Below, piece after piece: positions 1 through 6,881 of a stretch of DNA of 11,862 bases (its first letter is position 1; the number at the start of each line of letters is the position of its first letter). The stretch is from Thermoplasmata archaeon (GTDB taxonomy: Archaea; Thermoplasmatota; E2; UBA202; JdFR-43): the NCBI GenBank assembly GCA_021158865.1, contig JAGGSX010000127.1:1-11862 (forward strand). Reading direction: 5' to 3'. Made by a program: the position numbers and the translations under genes. Below the pieces are notes generated by a model. That model was given only the letters and a program-made list of their open reading frames with translations, searched no databases and had not been told where the DNA came from.

Positions 1-322
1 AAAATAAAAACAGAAGATGTACTTTATTCTTCGAAAGAAACTATTGAAAAATATGGAAAGATAGAGAAAATACTTGTAGATAATGACAAAAGATTCGCGA
101 AAGAATTTGAAAAATGGTGCAAGAATAGAAGCATAGAAGTTGAACACGCTCCTTTCTATTATCCCACAAACAAAAGGAAAGATTGAAAGAGATATAAGGT
201 GTGCAATGGGGGATTTCTGAAATTGAGAAGAGTTTTTGAAAATATTCTTTCACTGCTTCAGGAATTTGTTGAATGGTTCTGCCGATGTATATTTTTCAAA
301 AAATGTTACCGATGTTACTTGA
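1..322 (+). pseudogene. Decayed DDE (rve/IS481-like) insertion-sequence transposase, 3' remnant
   Basis: The 5' part lies outside the window. Frame 1 (1-166) reads an integrase core with VDNDKRF, carrying the second catalytic Asp, followed by HAPFYYP. The expected continuation QTKGKIERD, with the catalytic Glu, lies in frame 2 from 167, so one base is extra near 166. Frame 2 stops at 218, while the continuation FLKLRRVF resumes in frame 1 near 212-219, next to a G run. The conserved end SADVYFSKNVTDVT-stop is in frame 3 (278-322). Restored, the D-to-E spacing is about 34 residues, normal for DDE integrases. Between EWF (271-279) and SADVYF the usual segment of about 25-30 residues is missing, so there is a deletion as well as indels. 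The element cannot be active from this copy. The exact IS family is uncertain. Confidence 0.75.
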
Positions 323-324
323 CA
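304..324 (+). repeat. Candidate terminal end of the insertion sequence
   Basis: The transposase remnant's stop codon (320-322) sits inside a stretch ending in TTGACA. Its reverse complement begins TGTCAAGTAAC, resembling the TG...CA tips of many IS elements. Within it ATGTTAC occurs twice (303-309 and 312-318), 9 bp apart. The other IS end is outside the window, so the inverted-repeat partner and any target duplication cannot be tested. Confidence 0.35.
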
Positions 325-336
325 ATAATGTAATCC

Positions 337-383
337 AAAATGATTTTAATAAAGCCATAGAAATATAAAAATGATTTAATAAA
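337..383. repeat. Imperfect direct repeat upstream of the kor promoter
   Basis: AAAATGATTTTAATAAA (337-353) recurs as AAAATGATTTAATAAA (368-383), differing by one missing T, with starts 31 bp apart. The pair lies between the IS remnant and the operon promoter. It could be a regulator-binding pair, a local duplication, or chance in AT-rich DNA. Confidence 0.4.
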
Positions 384-395
384 AAAATTTTTTTT
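381..395 (+). terminator. A7T8 tract, possible T-rich terminator
   Basis: Seven A (381-387) are followed by eight T (388-395), with further T runs at 400-404 and 410-414. Oligo-T runs on the coding strand terminate archaeal transcription, so this could stop readthrough from the IS side before the kor promoter. It could equally be a bent A/T tract in the upstream promoter region. Confidence 0.3.
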
Positions 396-424
396 ACCAT
401 TTTTATAAATTTTTGGCGTGTATT

Positions 425-463
425 AAAAAATTTTATATATGCGAAAGAAATTAGGACAAATCA
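425..463 (+). promoter_or_regulatory. Archaeal promoter (BRE/TATA) of the kor-hdr-frd operon
   Basis: TTTATATA at 432-439 is a good archaeal TATA box, preceded by an A-rich stretch (425-430) where TFB would bind. Its centre is about 28 bp before the korD ATG at 464. With the usual TATA-to-start distance of about 25 bp, transcription would begin at about 460-463, giving a leaderless or nearly leaderless mRNA. No Shine-Dalgarno motif lies just before 464, which agrees. Confidence 0.6.
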
Positions 464-730
464 ATGAATTATTGGGTTGAAAAAAAAGAAAAGCAAATTC
501 ATGCAAACGTTTTTATCATCAAAGACCGTTGTAAGGAATGCGGTTTTTGTATAGAATTTTGCCCACAGGGCGTCTTAAAAGTATCAGAAGAATTTAATTC
601 CAAAGGCTATCATCCACCAAAGCTTGTTGAGACAGAAACAAAAAAATGTATTGGATGTGGCTTCTGTTCAATGATTTGCCCCGATTTTGCCATATTTGTT
701 GAGAAGGAGGAAGAGAATGAAAAAAATTAG
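464..730 (+). CDS. korD: 2-oxoglutarate:ferredoxin oxidoreductase, delta (ferredoxin-like) subunit
   Basis: This 88-residue protein carries two [4Fe-4S] motifs of the bacterial-ferredoxin type: C23-C26-C29-C33P and C62-C65-C68-C72P. The spacing between the motifs, with GYHPP at 48-52, is typical of the delta subunit of 2-oxoacid:ferredoxin oxidoreductases. It would pass electrons between the TPP and internal cluster of the catalytic subunits and external ferredoxin, in the cytoplasm. It is the first gene of the operon, next to korA, korB and korC, which makes the KorD assignment firm relative to a generic ferredoxin. The ATG lies about 28 bp after a TATA box and has no ribosome-binding site, consistent with leaderless translation. 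Its end overlaps korA by 14 bp. The same fold serves VorC/PorD; the identity comes from the neighbours. Confidence 0.88.
   Translation: MNYWVEKKEKQIHANVFIIKDRCKECGFCIEFCPQGVLKVSEEFNSKGYHPPKLVETETKKCIGCGFCSMICPDFAIFVEKEEENEKN
704..710 (+). promoter_or_regulatory. Ribosome binding site that fixes the korA start
   Basis: AAGGAGG ends 6 bases before the ATG at 717. It supports MKKIRFWSGD as the true N-terminus of KorA rather than the upstream in-frame ATG at 687, whose extra residues (MPYLLRRRKR) come from the korD coding region read in another frame. Confidence 0.75.
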
Positions 731-1856
731 ATTTTGGAGCGGCGACATAGCGGCGGCGGAAGGAGCCATAGCTGCTGGTTGCAGATTTTTTGCTGGTTAT
801 CCTATTACGCCTGCAAGTGATATAGCAGAACACATGGCTTTAAGACTTCCACAAGAAAATGGAATTTTCATACAAATGGAAGACGAGCTTGCATCAATGG
901 CGGCTATTTTAGGAGCATCGTGGGGAGGAGCAAAAGTTATGACAGCTACAAGTGGTCCAGGCTTTTCTTTAATGCAGGAAAATATTGGATTGGGAGCAAT
1001 AACAGAAACACCATGCGTTGTTGCAGATGTTCAGCGTGCTGGACCATCAACAGGAATGCCTACTTTAGTTGGACAGGGGGATGTAATGCAATCAAGATGG
1101 GGAAGCCATGGAGATTATGAAACCATTGTAATAAGCCCTTCTTCACCTCAGGAAAGTTTTGATTTGATTATACGTGCTTTTAATCTGGCAGAATTGTATC
1201 GTGTGCCTGTCATATTTTTAATGGATGAATGTGTTGCCCACATGAGCGAGCGGGTTGTTGTGCCACCAAAAGAAAAAATAGAAGTTGTCGAGAGGCTGAA
1301 GCCAAGCATGCCACCTGAGCAATATATGCCTTTCAAGCCATTAAACAATATTGCTCCAATGGCTATAGCTGGAATGGGATATAAAATTCATGTAACAGGA
1401 TTGACACATAATGAAAAAGGTTATCCTCAAACAACATCGACAGAAGTGCAAGAATGGATGATTCGTCATATATGTGATAAAATAAGAAAAAATGAGCGTA
1501 AAATAAGGGATATAGAAGAATATGAAATGGATGATGCAGAAATTGCAGTTGTTTCATTTGGCATCGCGGGCAGATCAGCAAAGGCAGCTGTTAAAATTGC
1601 AAGAAAGCATGGAATAAAAGCTGGTTTAATAAGGTTAAAAACAATATGGCCATTCCCAGAAGAATATTTTGAAAATGCTGCTGACAATATAAAAAAATTT
1701 ATCGTAGCGGAGATAAATTATGGGCAAGTCAAGCTTGAAGTTGAACGCTCCATACATGGAAAAGCAAGCGTTGAATTGCTTCCAAAATTTGGAGGTGCTG
1801 TCCACACACCGATGGAAATATATAATAAAATAAAGGAGGCAAAAAATGGAAATTGA
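717..1856 (+). CDS. korA: 2-oxoglutarate:ferredoxin oxidoreductase, alpha subunit
   Basis: The 379-residue protein is a KorA-type alpha subunit of the CoA- and ferredoxin-dependent 2-oxoacid oxidoreductases, which interconvert 2-oxoglutarate plus CoA with succinyl-CoA plus CO2. Recognisable family blocks are GCRFFAGYPITPASDIAE, QMEDELASMAAILGASW, TATSGPGFSLMQENIG, QGDVMQSRWGSHGDYE and ETPCVVADVQRAGPSTG, all in the N-terminal pyrimidine-binding domain. The C-terminal third (from about residue 280) contains the transketolase-C-like block IAVVSFGIAGRSAK. GPGFSLMQEN and the arrangement D-A-B-C favour Kor over Vor or Por, but substrate choice among 2-oxoacids cannot be proved from sequence. The start at 717 is chosen because a strong ribosome-binding site precedes it. 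It overlaps korD (14 bp) and korB (11 bp), so the subunits are probably made stoichiometrically. Confidence 0.92.
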   Translation: MKKIRFWSGDIAAAEGAIAAGCRFFAGYPITPASDIAEHMALRLPQENGIFIQMEDELASMAAILGASWGGAKVMTATSGPGFSLMQENIGLGAITETPCVVADVQRAGPSTGMPTLVGQGDVMQSRWGSHGDYETIVISPSSPQESFDLIIRAFNLAELYRVPVIFLMDECVAHMSERVVVPPKEKIEVVERLKPSMPPEQYMPFKPLNNIAPMAIAGMGYKIHVTGLTHNEKGYPQTTSTEVQEWMIRHICDKIRKNERKIRDIEEYEMDDAEIAVVSFGIAGRSAKAAVKIARKHGIKAGLIRLKTIWPFPEEYFENAADNIKKFIVAEINYGQVKLEVERSIHGKASVELLPKFGGAVHTPMEIYNKIKEAKNGN

Positions 1857-2676
1857 AGCTGAAGCAAATCCAATGGATAAATATTTGCGGGCGGATCGCA
1901 TACCTCATATATGGTGTCCTGGCTGCGGTTTAGGAATTGTTTTGAATGCATTTTTGCATGCAATAGATGAATTAAAAATTGATATGGATGAACTTGCTAT
2001 TGTCTCTGGAATAGGATGCACAGGTAGAATAGCCGGCTATATAAATTGTGATTCATACCATACAACTCATGGAAGGGCTATACCATTTGCAACTGGCTTA
2101 AGACTTGCAAATCCAGAAATGAAAGTTGTTGTTATAAGTGGAGACGGCGATTTATTTGCTATTGGCGGCAACCATTTCATTCATGCTGCCCGCCGGAATA
2201 TAGATATTACTGTAATAGGCGTAAATAATTACAATTATGGAATGACAGGTGGACAGCTTGGACCGACAACACCTTTAGGAGCAAGAACGACAACATCACC
2301 TTATGGAAATGTTGAACACCCTTTCAATTTGTGCCATGTTGCCCATGCATCTGGAGCAGTTTATGTTGCAAGATGGACTGTCTTACATGCTGTCCGTCTC
2401 AAAAACTCCATAAAAGAGGCGATGAACAAAAATGGTTTTTCTTTTATTGAAGTAATTGCAGCATGTCCAACAACTTATGGAAGGCGCAACAAAATGCCGA
2501 CAGGCTTGGATGAAATGAAATATTATAGGGAGCATTCTATAATCAGGCATGGAATTGACCCTTCGCAAGCAAATATTGAAATAGGCAAAGATATCATCGT
2601 TGGAAAATTCATAGATATTGAAAAGCCCACATATAGTGATGCATTTGAAGAATTGAAAAAGAGGGTAAAAAAATGA
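1846..2676 (+). CDS. korB: 2-oxoglutarate:ferredoxin oxidoreductase, beta (TPP-binding) subunit
   Basis: This 276-residue protein is the thiamine-diphosphate-binding subunit. WCPGCG (23-28) is the conserved N-terminal block, with C24 and C27 contributing to the proximal [4Fe-4S] cluster in this family. SGIGCTGR and THGRAIPFATGLRLA follow. GDGD (99-102) with NNYNYGMTGGQ (127-137) forms the TPP/Mg motif. ACPTTYGRRN near residue 206 is another KorB signature, and the length is normal for archaeal KorB. AAAGGAGG (1832-1839) lies 6 bases before the ATG, supporting the start inside the end of korA. The stop overlaps the korC start as ATGA. A second in-frame ATG (M10) is possible but has no better ribosome-binding site. 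Confidence 0.92.
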   Translation: MEIEAEANPMDKYLRADRIPHIWCPGCGLGIVLNAFLHAIDELKIDMDELAIVSGIGCTGRIAGYINCDSYHTTHGRAIPFATGLRLANPEMKVVVISGDGDLFAIGGNHFIHAARRNIDITVIGVNNYNYGMTGGQLGPTTPLGARTTTSPYGNVEHPFNLCHVAHASGAVYVARWTVLHAVRLKNSIKEAMNKNGFSFIEVIAACPTTYGRRNKMPTGLDEMKYYREHSIIRHGIDPSQANIEIGKDIIVGKFIDIEKPTYSDAFEELKKRVKK

Positions 2677-3200
2677 AGAAAGAAATAAGATTTTCTGGAT
2701 ATGGAGGGCAAGGAATAATATTGATGGGGAATATTGCCGCCAAAGCAGCTGTGCTTTATGATGACAAGAATGCAGTTTATACACCTTCTTATGGACCAGA
2801 AGCCAGAGGGGGGGCGGCGAGCAGTAATGTTATTATAGCCGATGAGGAAATAGATTATCCTTATGTTACGGATATTGATGTTTTAGTTGCTATGAGCCAG
2901 CTTGGATACGAACATAATGCTCCTTTATTGAAGGATAATGGAGTATTGATTATAGATAAAGATTTGGTTAAATTGAAAAATGGCGTTGGGAAGGTTGCAA
3001 AAATTGATGCAACGAGAATTGCGGAGCAGCTTGGTAAAAGAATTGTTGCCAATATTGTCATGCTTGGTTTTTTCACTGCAGTTACAAAAATTCTATCTTA
3101 TGATGCTATAAAAAAAGCTGTTTTGGAGAGCGTGCCCGCAAAATTTAAAGAATTGAATGAAATTGCTTTGGAGAAAGGGTATAAGGAGGGCAAGAAATGA
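2673..3200 (+). CDS. korC: 2-oxoglutarate:ferredoxin oxidoreductase, gamma subunit
   Basis: This 175-residue gamma subunit of the 2-oxoacid:ferredoxin oxidoreductase family starts with SGYGGQGIILMG (8-19), the glycine-rich family signature. The second signature, PSYGPEARGG (38-47), follows, and DVLVAMSQ is also typical. It completes the four-subunit Kor enzyme encoded just upstream and is involved in CoA binding and assembly with KorA in this family. GAGGG (2661-2665) precedes the ATG by 7 bases. The ATG overlaps the korB stop in ATGA, and its own stop overlaps the hdrA ATG in the same way, linking translation of the Kor and Hdr modules directly. Confidence 0.92.
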   Translation: MKKEIRFSGYGGQGIILMGNIAAKAAVLYDDKNAVYTPSYGPEARGGAASSNVIIADEEIDYPYVTDIDVLVAMSQLGYEHNAPLLKDNGVLIIDKDLVKLKNGVGKVAKIDATRIAEQLGKRIVANIVMLGFFTAVTKILSYDAIKKAVLESVPAKFKELNEIALEKGYKEGKK

Positions 3201-5566
3201 GGATAGGTGTATATGTATGTCATTGCGGGGGAAACATTTCAGATATTGTTGATGTTGATGAAGTCGCACAATTTGCATCTCACCTGCCAGATGTTGTTGT
3301 TGTGAGAAGCATAAGCCACATGTGTTCTGAAAGTGGGCAAAAGGCAATAGTAGATGATGTTGGAGAATATAGATTGGATAGGGTAGTCGTTGCAGCATGT
3401 TCCCCTCAATTTCAAGGAACAACATTTGAAAAAACTCTTCTGAAAGCTGGCTTGAAGCCAAATATGGTTGAGATGGCAAATATAAGAGAGCAATCTGCAT
3501 GGCCCCACTATGAAATGCCGGAAAAAGCAACAGAGAAAGCAAAAGTTTTAACAGCAATGGCAGTAGAAAAGATAAGGAGAGCAAAGCCAGTTGAAAGGGA
3601 ATCAATGAAAATTGGAAAGAATGTTTTGGTCATTGGAGGAGGCATAGCAGGAATTCAAGCTTCCTTAGATTTAGCCAATGCGGGCTTCAATGTATTCTTG
3701 GTTGAGAAAAGCCCAACAATTGGCGGACACATGGCTCAGCTATCGAGAACATTTCCAACCGAAGATTGTGCATCATGTATACTTACTCCAAAAATGGCTG
3801 ATGTTGCAGAACATCCTAATATTCATTTGCTTACATATTCAGAAATTTTAGAAGTTAGCGGTAGCGTAGGAAATTTTAAAGTAAGAATAAAAATGAAACC
3901 TCGCTATGTTGATGAAAGTAGATGTACAGCATGCAGAGAATGCGAGAAAGTTTGCCCTGTAAGCGTGCCAGATGAATTTAATCTTGGAATGACAAAAAGA
4001 AAAGCAATTTACTTGCCTTCTTCAATAGCAACTCCACATTCGCATGTTATCGACGCCGATGCATGTCTTGGAATTGTTCCATTAAGATGCGGGCTATGTG
4101 AGCAGGTTTGTGAGGCAAATGCAATAAATTATGATGATATGCCAAAATATATAAATTTAGATATTGACACCATAATAGTTGCAACAGGCTTTGACATTTT
4201 TAATGCAAAACTCAAGCCCCAATATGGATACGGAAAATTTCAAAATGTTATAACTGCGCTGGAATTGGAAAGAATGATTGTGGAGGCGGCGGAGGGTCAT
4301 ATTATCCGTCCCATTGGCAAAGATATTGCTTTTATACAATGCGTTGGCTCCCGTGATAAACAGGTTGGCAATTTGTATTGCTCCCGTATATGCTGCATGT
4401 ATGCAACAAAACTTGCTTCCCTGTTGAAAAGAGCAGACCCTTCTCGTGACATTTATATCTTTTATACTGATTTGAGAGCCTATGGTAAAGGATTTGAAGA
4501 ATATTATAGAAATGCGCAGAACCTTGGAATTAAATTTATTAGAGGACGGCCAGGTGAGCTAATGGAAAATCCAGAAAACAAGAAAGTTATTGTTAGGGTG
4601 GAAGATACATTAACAAGAAAAATAATAGAAAAAGAATTTGATTTAGTTGTTTTATCTGTTGGATTGGTTCCAAGTAAAGGAACAATAGAAATTGCAGAAA
4701 TGCTCAAATTGCCTCGCTCCTCGGATGGATTTTTAAAAGAAGCCCATCCAAAGTTTCGCCCTGTAGATACACCAATAGAAGGGATATTTGTTGCAGGAAC
4801 AGCCCAAGGTCCCAAAGATATTCCAGATACTGTCGCTCAAGCCAGTGCGGCAGCGGCAAGAGCAATAACCCTGATGAATAAAGGAGAGTTTGAAATGAGT
4901 CCAATTAAGGCAATAATAGATGAGGAAAAATGCGATGGATGCGGAGAATGCATCAAGCATTGTCCTGTTGATGCCATAAAAATGAATGGCAAGGCAAAAA
5001 TAAACATTCCAATATGCAAGGGATGTGGGGCATGTATTTCTTCATGCCCGAGAGATGCGATAGATTTGAAAATCTTTTCCAATGATGAAATCATGGCAGA
5101 AATAGAAGCGGCATTGAAAGATAAGAAAGCTGGAGAGAAGCGCATTTTAATATTTGCTGATAATATATGCACATATACACTTGCAGATGGTGTTGGGACA
5201 GCAAAGATGAGATATTCGTCTGATGCGTTTATCATAAGAGTTCCCTCAAGTAGCAGGGTTACACCAAAAATGATGCTTAAAGCATTTGAAATGGGGGCTG
5301 ATGGCATATTCCTTGGAGAATGTGAAGAAGCTGTCTCTCCCTATCCAAAAACATTGAAGGTAATAGAAGAAAATGTTAAGAAAGTTAAAGATGCATTATC
5401 CAAAGCAGGAATAGAGCCAGATAGGGTTCAATATTCCCCATTTGTAACCGTCATGTTTCCAAAATTTGTCAATATTGCAAATAAGATGGCAGAAATTGCA
5501 AACAAATATGGAAATATTCCTGAAGAAAAAAGAAAAAAACTTAATATTGTTGAGGTGGTGGAATGA
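3197..5566 (+). CDS. hdrA: HdrA-type electron-bifurcating flavoprotein with degenerate MvhD-like C-terminal domain
   Basis: The 789-residue protein has the full HdrA layout. An N-terminal domain carries VCHCGGNI (7-14). GGGIAG (147-152) marks the FAD Rossmann motif, followed by EKSPTIGGHM and FPTEDCASC (C191, C194). An inserted ferredoxin domain has C243-C246-C249-C253 and C290-C298-C301-C305. CVGSRD and YCSRICC follow (C382, C395, C399, C400). A C-terminal ferredoxin domain has C579/582/585/589 and C607/610/613/617. In this family the FAD splits electron pairs between ferredoxin and a higher-potential acceptor through HdrBC. From about residue 650 it continues into an MvhD-like domain (RVTP, GADGIFLG), but only C658 and C709 remain of the usual [2Fe-2S] cysteines. 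A strong ribosome-binding site (3183-3190) supports the start. The electron donor is not identifiable from this window. Confidence 0.92.
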   Translation: MRIGVYVCHCGGNISDIVDVDEVAQFASHLPDVVVVRSISHMCSESGQKAIVDDVGEYRLDRVVVAACSPQFQGTTFEKTLLKAGLKPNMVEMANIREQSAWPHYEMPEKATEKAKVLTAMAVEKIRRAKPVERESMKIGKNVLVIGGGIAGIQASLDLANAGFNVFLVEKSPTIGGHMAQLSRTFPTEDCASCILTPKMADVAEHPNIHLLTYSEILEVSGSVGNFKVRIKMKPRYVDESRCTACRECEKVCPVSVPDEFNLGMTKRKAIYLPSSIATPHSHVIDADACLGIVPLRCGLCEQVCEANAINYDDMPKYINLDIDTIIVATGFDIFNAKLKPQYGYGKFQNVITALELERMIVEAAEGHIIRPIGKDIAFIQCVGSRDKQVGNLYCSRICCMYATKLASLLKRADPSRDIYIFYTDLRAYGKGFEEYYRNAQNLGIKFIRGRPGELMENPENKKVIVRVEDTLTRKIIEKEFDLVVLSVGLVPSKGTIEIAEMLKLPRSSDGFLKEAHPKFRPVDTPIEGIFVAGTAQGPKDIPDTVAQASAAAARAITLMNKGEFEMSPIKAIIDEEKCDGCGECIKHCPVDAIKMNGKAKINIPICKGCGACISSCPRDAIDLKIFSNDEIMAEIEAALKDKKAGEKRILIFADNICTYTLADGVGTAKMRYSSDAFIIRVPSSSRVTPKMMLKAFEMGADGIFLGECEEAVSPYPKTLKVIEENVKKVKDALSKAGIEPDRVQYSPFVTVMFPKFVNIANKMAEIANKYGNIPEEKRKKLNIVEVVE

Positions 5567-5958
5567 CCGAAGTAATTCATATTGAAAAGAAAAATGTAAA
5601 ATTTCTTCAAAAAGTTGTGGAGCTTAGTGGAGAAGAAGTTACAATGTGTGAGCAATGTGGTATATGCACAACGAGTTGCCCCATGGCGGAGGAAATGGAT
5701 GTGTCGCCGGCGGGTATAATGAGAGCTGTTCAAATAGGAGATGAAAGTGTTGTTGAAAGCAAGGCAATATGGTTTTGTGCTTCATGCTTTACATGCACTG
5801 TGAGATGCCCTCGTGGGATTGATTTAGCAAAAGTTACAGAAGCATTGCGTCAGCTTACTTTAAGAAAAAATGTCGACCATATCGATTTAGATGAAGTAAA
5901 AAAAGAAAGTTTACCTGCCATAGCACTTGTAAGTGCATTAAGAAAATTTACAGGATGA
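5563..5958 (+). CDS. hdrC: Heterodisulfide reductase-like subunit C
   Basis: This 131-residue iron-sulfur protein has two [4Fe-4S] motifs, C29-C32-C35-C39P and C72-C75-C78-C82P, each in HdrC context (TMCEQCGICTTSCP; WFCASCFTCTVRCPRGID). HdrC relays electrons between the HdrA flavin/cluster chain and the HdrB catalytic clusters in soluble HdrABC complexes. There are no membrane segments, unlike HdrE-linked systems. The C-terminal region after about residue 95 is short. GAGGTG (5552-5557) precedes the start, the ATG overlaps the hdrA stop as ATGA, and hdrB begins 4 bp after its own stop. Gene order hdrA-hdrC-hdrB is common for HdrABC operons. Confidence 0.9.
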   Translation: MTEVIHIEKKNVKFLQKVVELSGEEVTMCEQCGICTTSCPMAEEMDVSPAGIMRAVQIGDESVVESKAIWFCASCFTCTVRCPRGIDLAKVTEALRQLTLRKNVDHIDLDEVKKESLPAIALVSALRKFTG

Positions 5959-5962
5959 TAAA

Positions 5963-6880
5963 ATGAAGCTGCCATATTTCCCGGGATGCACATTAAAGCA
6001 GACAGCAAAGAATTTTGAAAAATCAGCTATGGCTTCAGCGCGTCGCATTGGAATAGAGCTGGTTGAGTTGCCAAGATGGAATTGCTGTGGAGCTGTTTCT
6101 TCGTTAACAAGCGATGATATTATGCATCATGTTGCTCCTATTCGCGATTTAGTTAGAGTTCAGCAAATGAATGATGATGGAATTCTTAACAATGAATACC
6201 GCCTCGTTGTTCTATGTTCAATGTGTTTCAATGTTTTGAAGCGTAGTAATATGCTTGTTACAAAAGATGCAGAAACATTGAATAAAATAAATGAATTCAT
6301 GGATACAGAGCCAGATTATGAAGGAACCGTTGAGGTGAAACATTTTCTGGAAATTTTAAGGGATGAAATTGGATTTGACAAGATTAAGGAAAAAATTAAA
6401 AAACCATTGCATGGTCTGAAAGTCTCGCCATATTATGGATGCACTTTATTGCGTCCCCGTGAAATAGGTATTGATGATCCCGAAGCACCGACAATAATGG
6501 ATGATTTCATAAAATCCCTGGAAGCAACACCAGTTGACAATCCTTATAAATCGTTGTGTTGTGGAAGTTATCATACTGTTGGAAATGCCGAAGTTGTTGC
6601 CCATAGAACATATAAAATTATCGAGGGAGCACGCAGAAATGGAGCAGATGTTATAATAACAAGCTGTCCTCTATGCGCTTTTAATTTGGATAATAGACAG
6701 GAATTAACAAAAAAGTTGCATCCTGATTTTGAATATATGCCAATTTTATATTTTACACAACTTATGGCTCTCGCTTTTGGAGAAGAAAAAGAAGCTGGAT
6801 TTGATGAAAATTTTGTTAATCCAGTTCCATTGTTGGAGGAAAAGAAATTGTTGAAAAAGGTTGTTAGCAGGGGGGAATAA
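5963..6880 (+). CDS. hdrB: Heterodisulfide reductase-like subunit B (two CCG domains)
   Basis: The 305-residue protein has two complete CCG (cysteine-rich) domains. The first has C9, C41-C42-G and C85-x2-C88. The second has C160, C199-C200-G and C235-x2-C238. In methanogen HdrB such domains hold non-cubane [4Fe-4S] clusters that reduce the CoM-S-S-CoB disulfide. In HdrB homologues of non-methanogens the substrate may be another disulfide or an electron-transfer partner. All cluster cysteines are present, so this subunit looks functional. The CC-to-CxxC distance in the first domain (42 residues between) is longer than the usual 35-36. Right after it lie frdB and frdA, which suggests the partner may be the fumarate reductase module. 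No strong ribosome-binding site is seen (GGATGA at 5952-5957, within the hdrC end). Confidence 0.9.
   Translation: MKLPYFPGCTLKQTAKNFEKSAMASARRIGIELVELPRWNCCGAVSSLTSDDIMHHVAPIRDLVRVQQMNDDGILNNEYRLVVLCSMCFNVLKRSNMLVTKDAETLNKINEFMDTEPDYEGTVEVKHFLEILRDEIGFDKIKEKIKKPLHGLKVSPYYGCTLLRPREIGIDDPEAPTIMDDFIKSLEATPVDNPYKSLCCGSYHTVGNAEVVAHRTYKIIEGARRNGADVIITSCPLCAFNLDNRQELTKKLHPDFEYMPILYFTQLMALAFGEEKEAGFDENFVNPVPLLEEKKLLKKVVSRGE
6870..6875 (+). promoter_or_regulatory. G-rich ribosome binding site that fixes the frdB start
   Basis: Six G residues lie 6 bases before the ATG at 6882, in the last codons of hdrB. They support this ATG over an upstream in-frame TTG at 6861, which has no ribosome-binding site at a suitable distance. 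Another ATG at 6900 (MITIYIMG) is possible but has no such motif. Confidence 0.6.
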
Positions 6881-6881
6881 A

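Noticed and set aside
41..253. 70-codon minus-strand open frame in the IS remnant
   Set aside because: The plus strand carries clear transposase motifs here, and the minus frame has none.
323..463. CRISPR, tRNA or riboswitch in the upstream intergenic region
   Set aside because: No regular spacers, cloverleaf or conserved aptamer-like core is visible. Only AT-rich repeats and promoter elements are present.
687..716. Longer KorA start at 687 (MPYLLRRRKR)
   Set aside because: These codons overlap the second cluster motif of korD in another frame. A strong ribosome-binding site points to ATG at 717, which matches the family N-terminus.
3093..3605. 170-codon open frame on the minus strand opposite korC/hdrA
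   Set aside because: It lies entirely within strongly conserved plus-strand genes and shows no recognisable protein motif. It is an open frame caused by the codon bias of the real genes.
4837..5307. 156-codon minus-strand open frame inside hdrA
   Set aside because: It mirrors the ferredoxin and MvhD-like regions of hdrA and has no ribosome-binding site or family signature.
6861..6881. Upstream TTG start for frdB
   Set aside because: It has no suitably placed ribosome-binding site and would extend into the end of hdrB. ATG at 6882 has a G-rich site 6 bases upstream.
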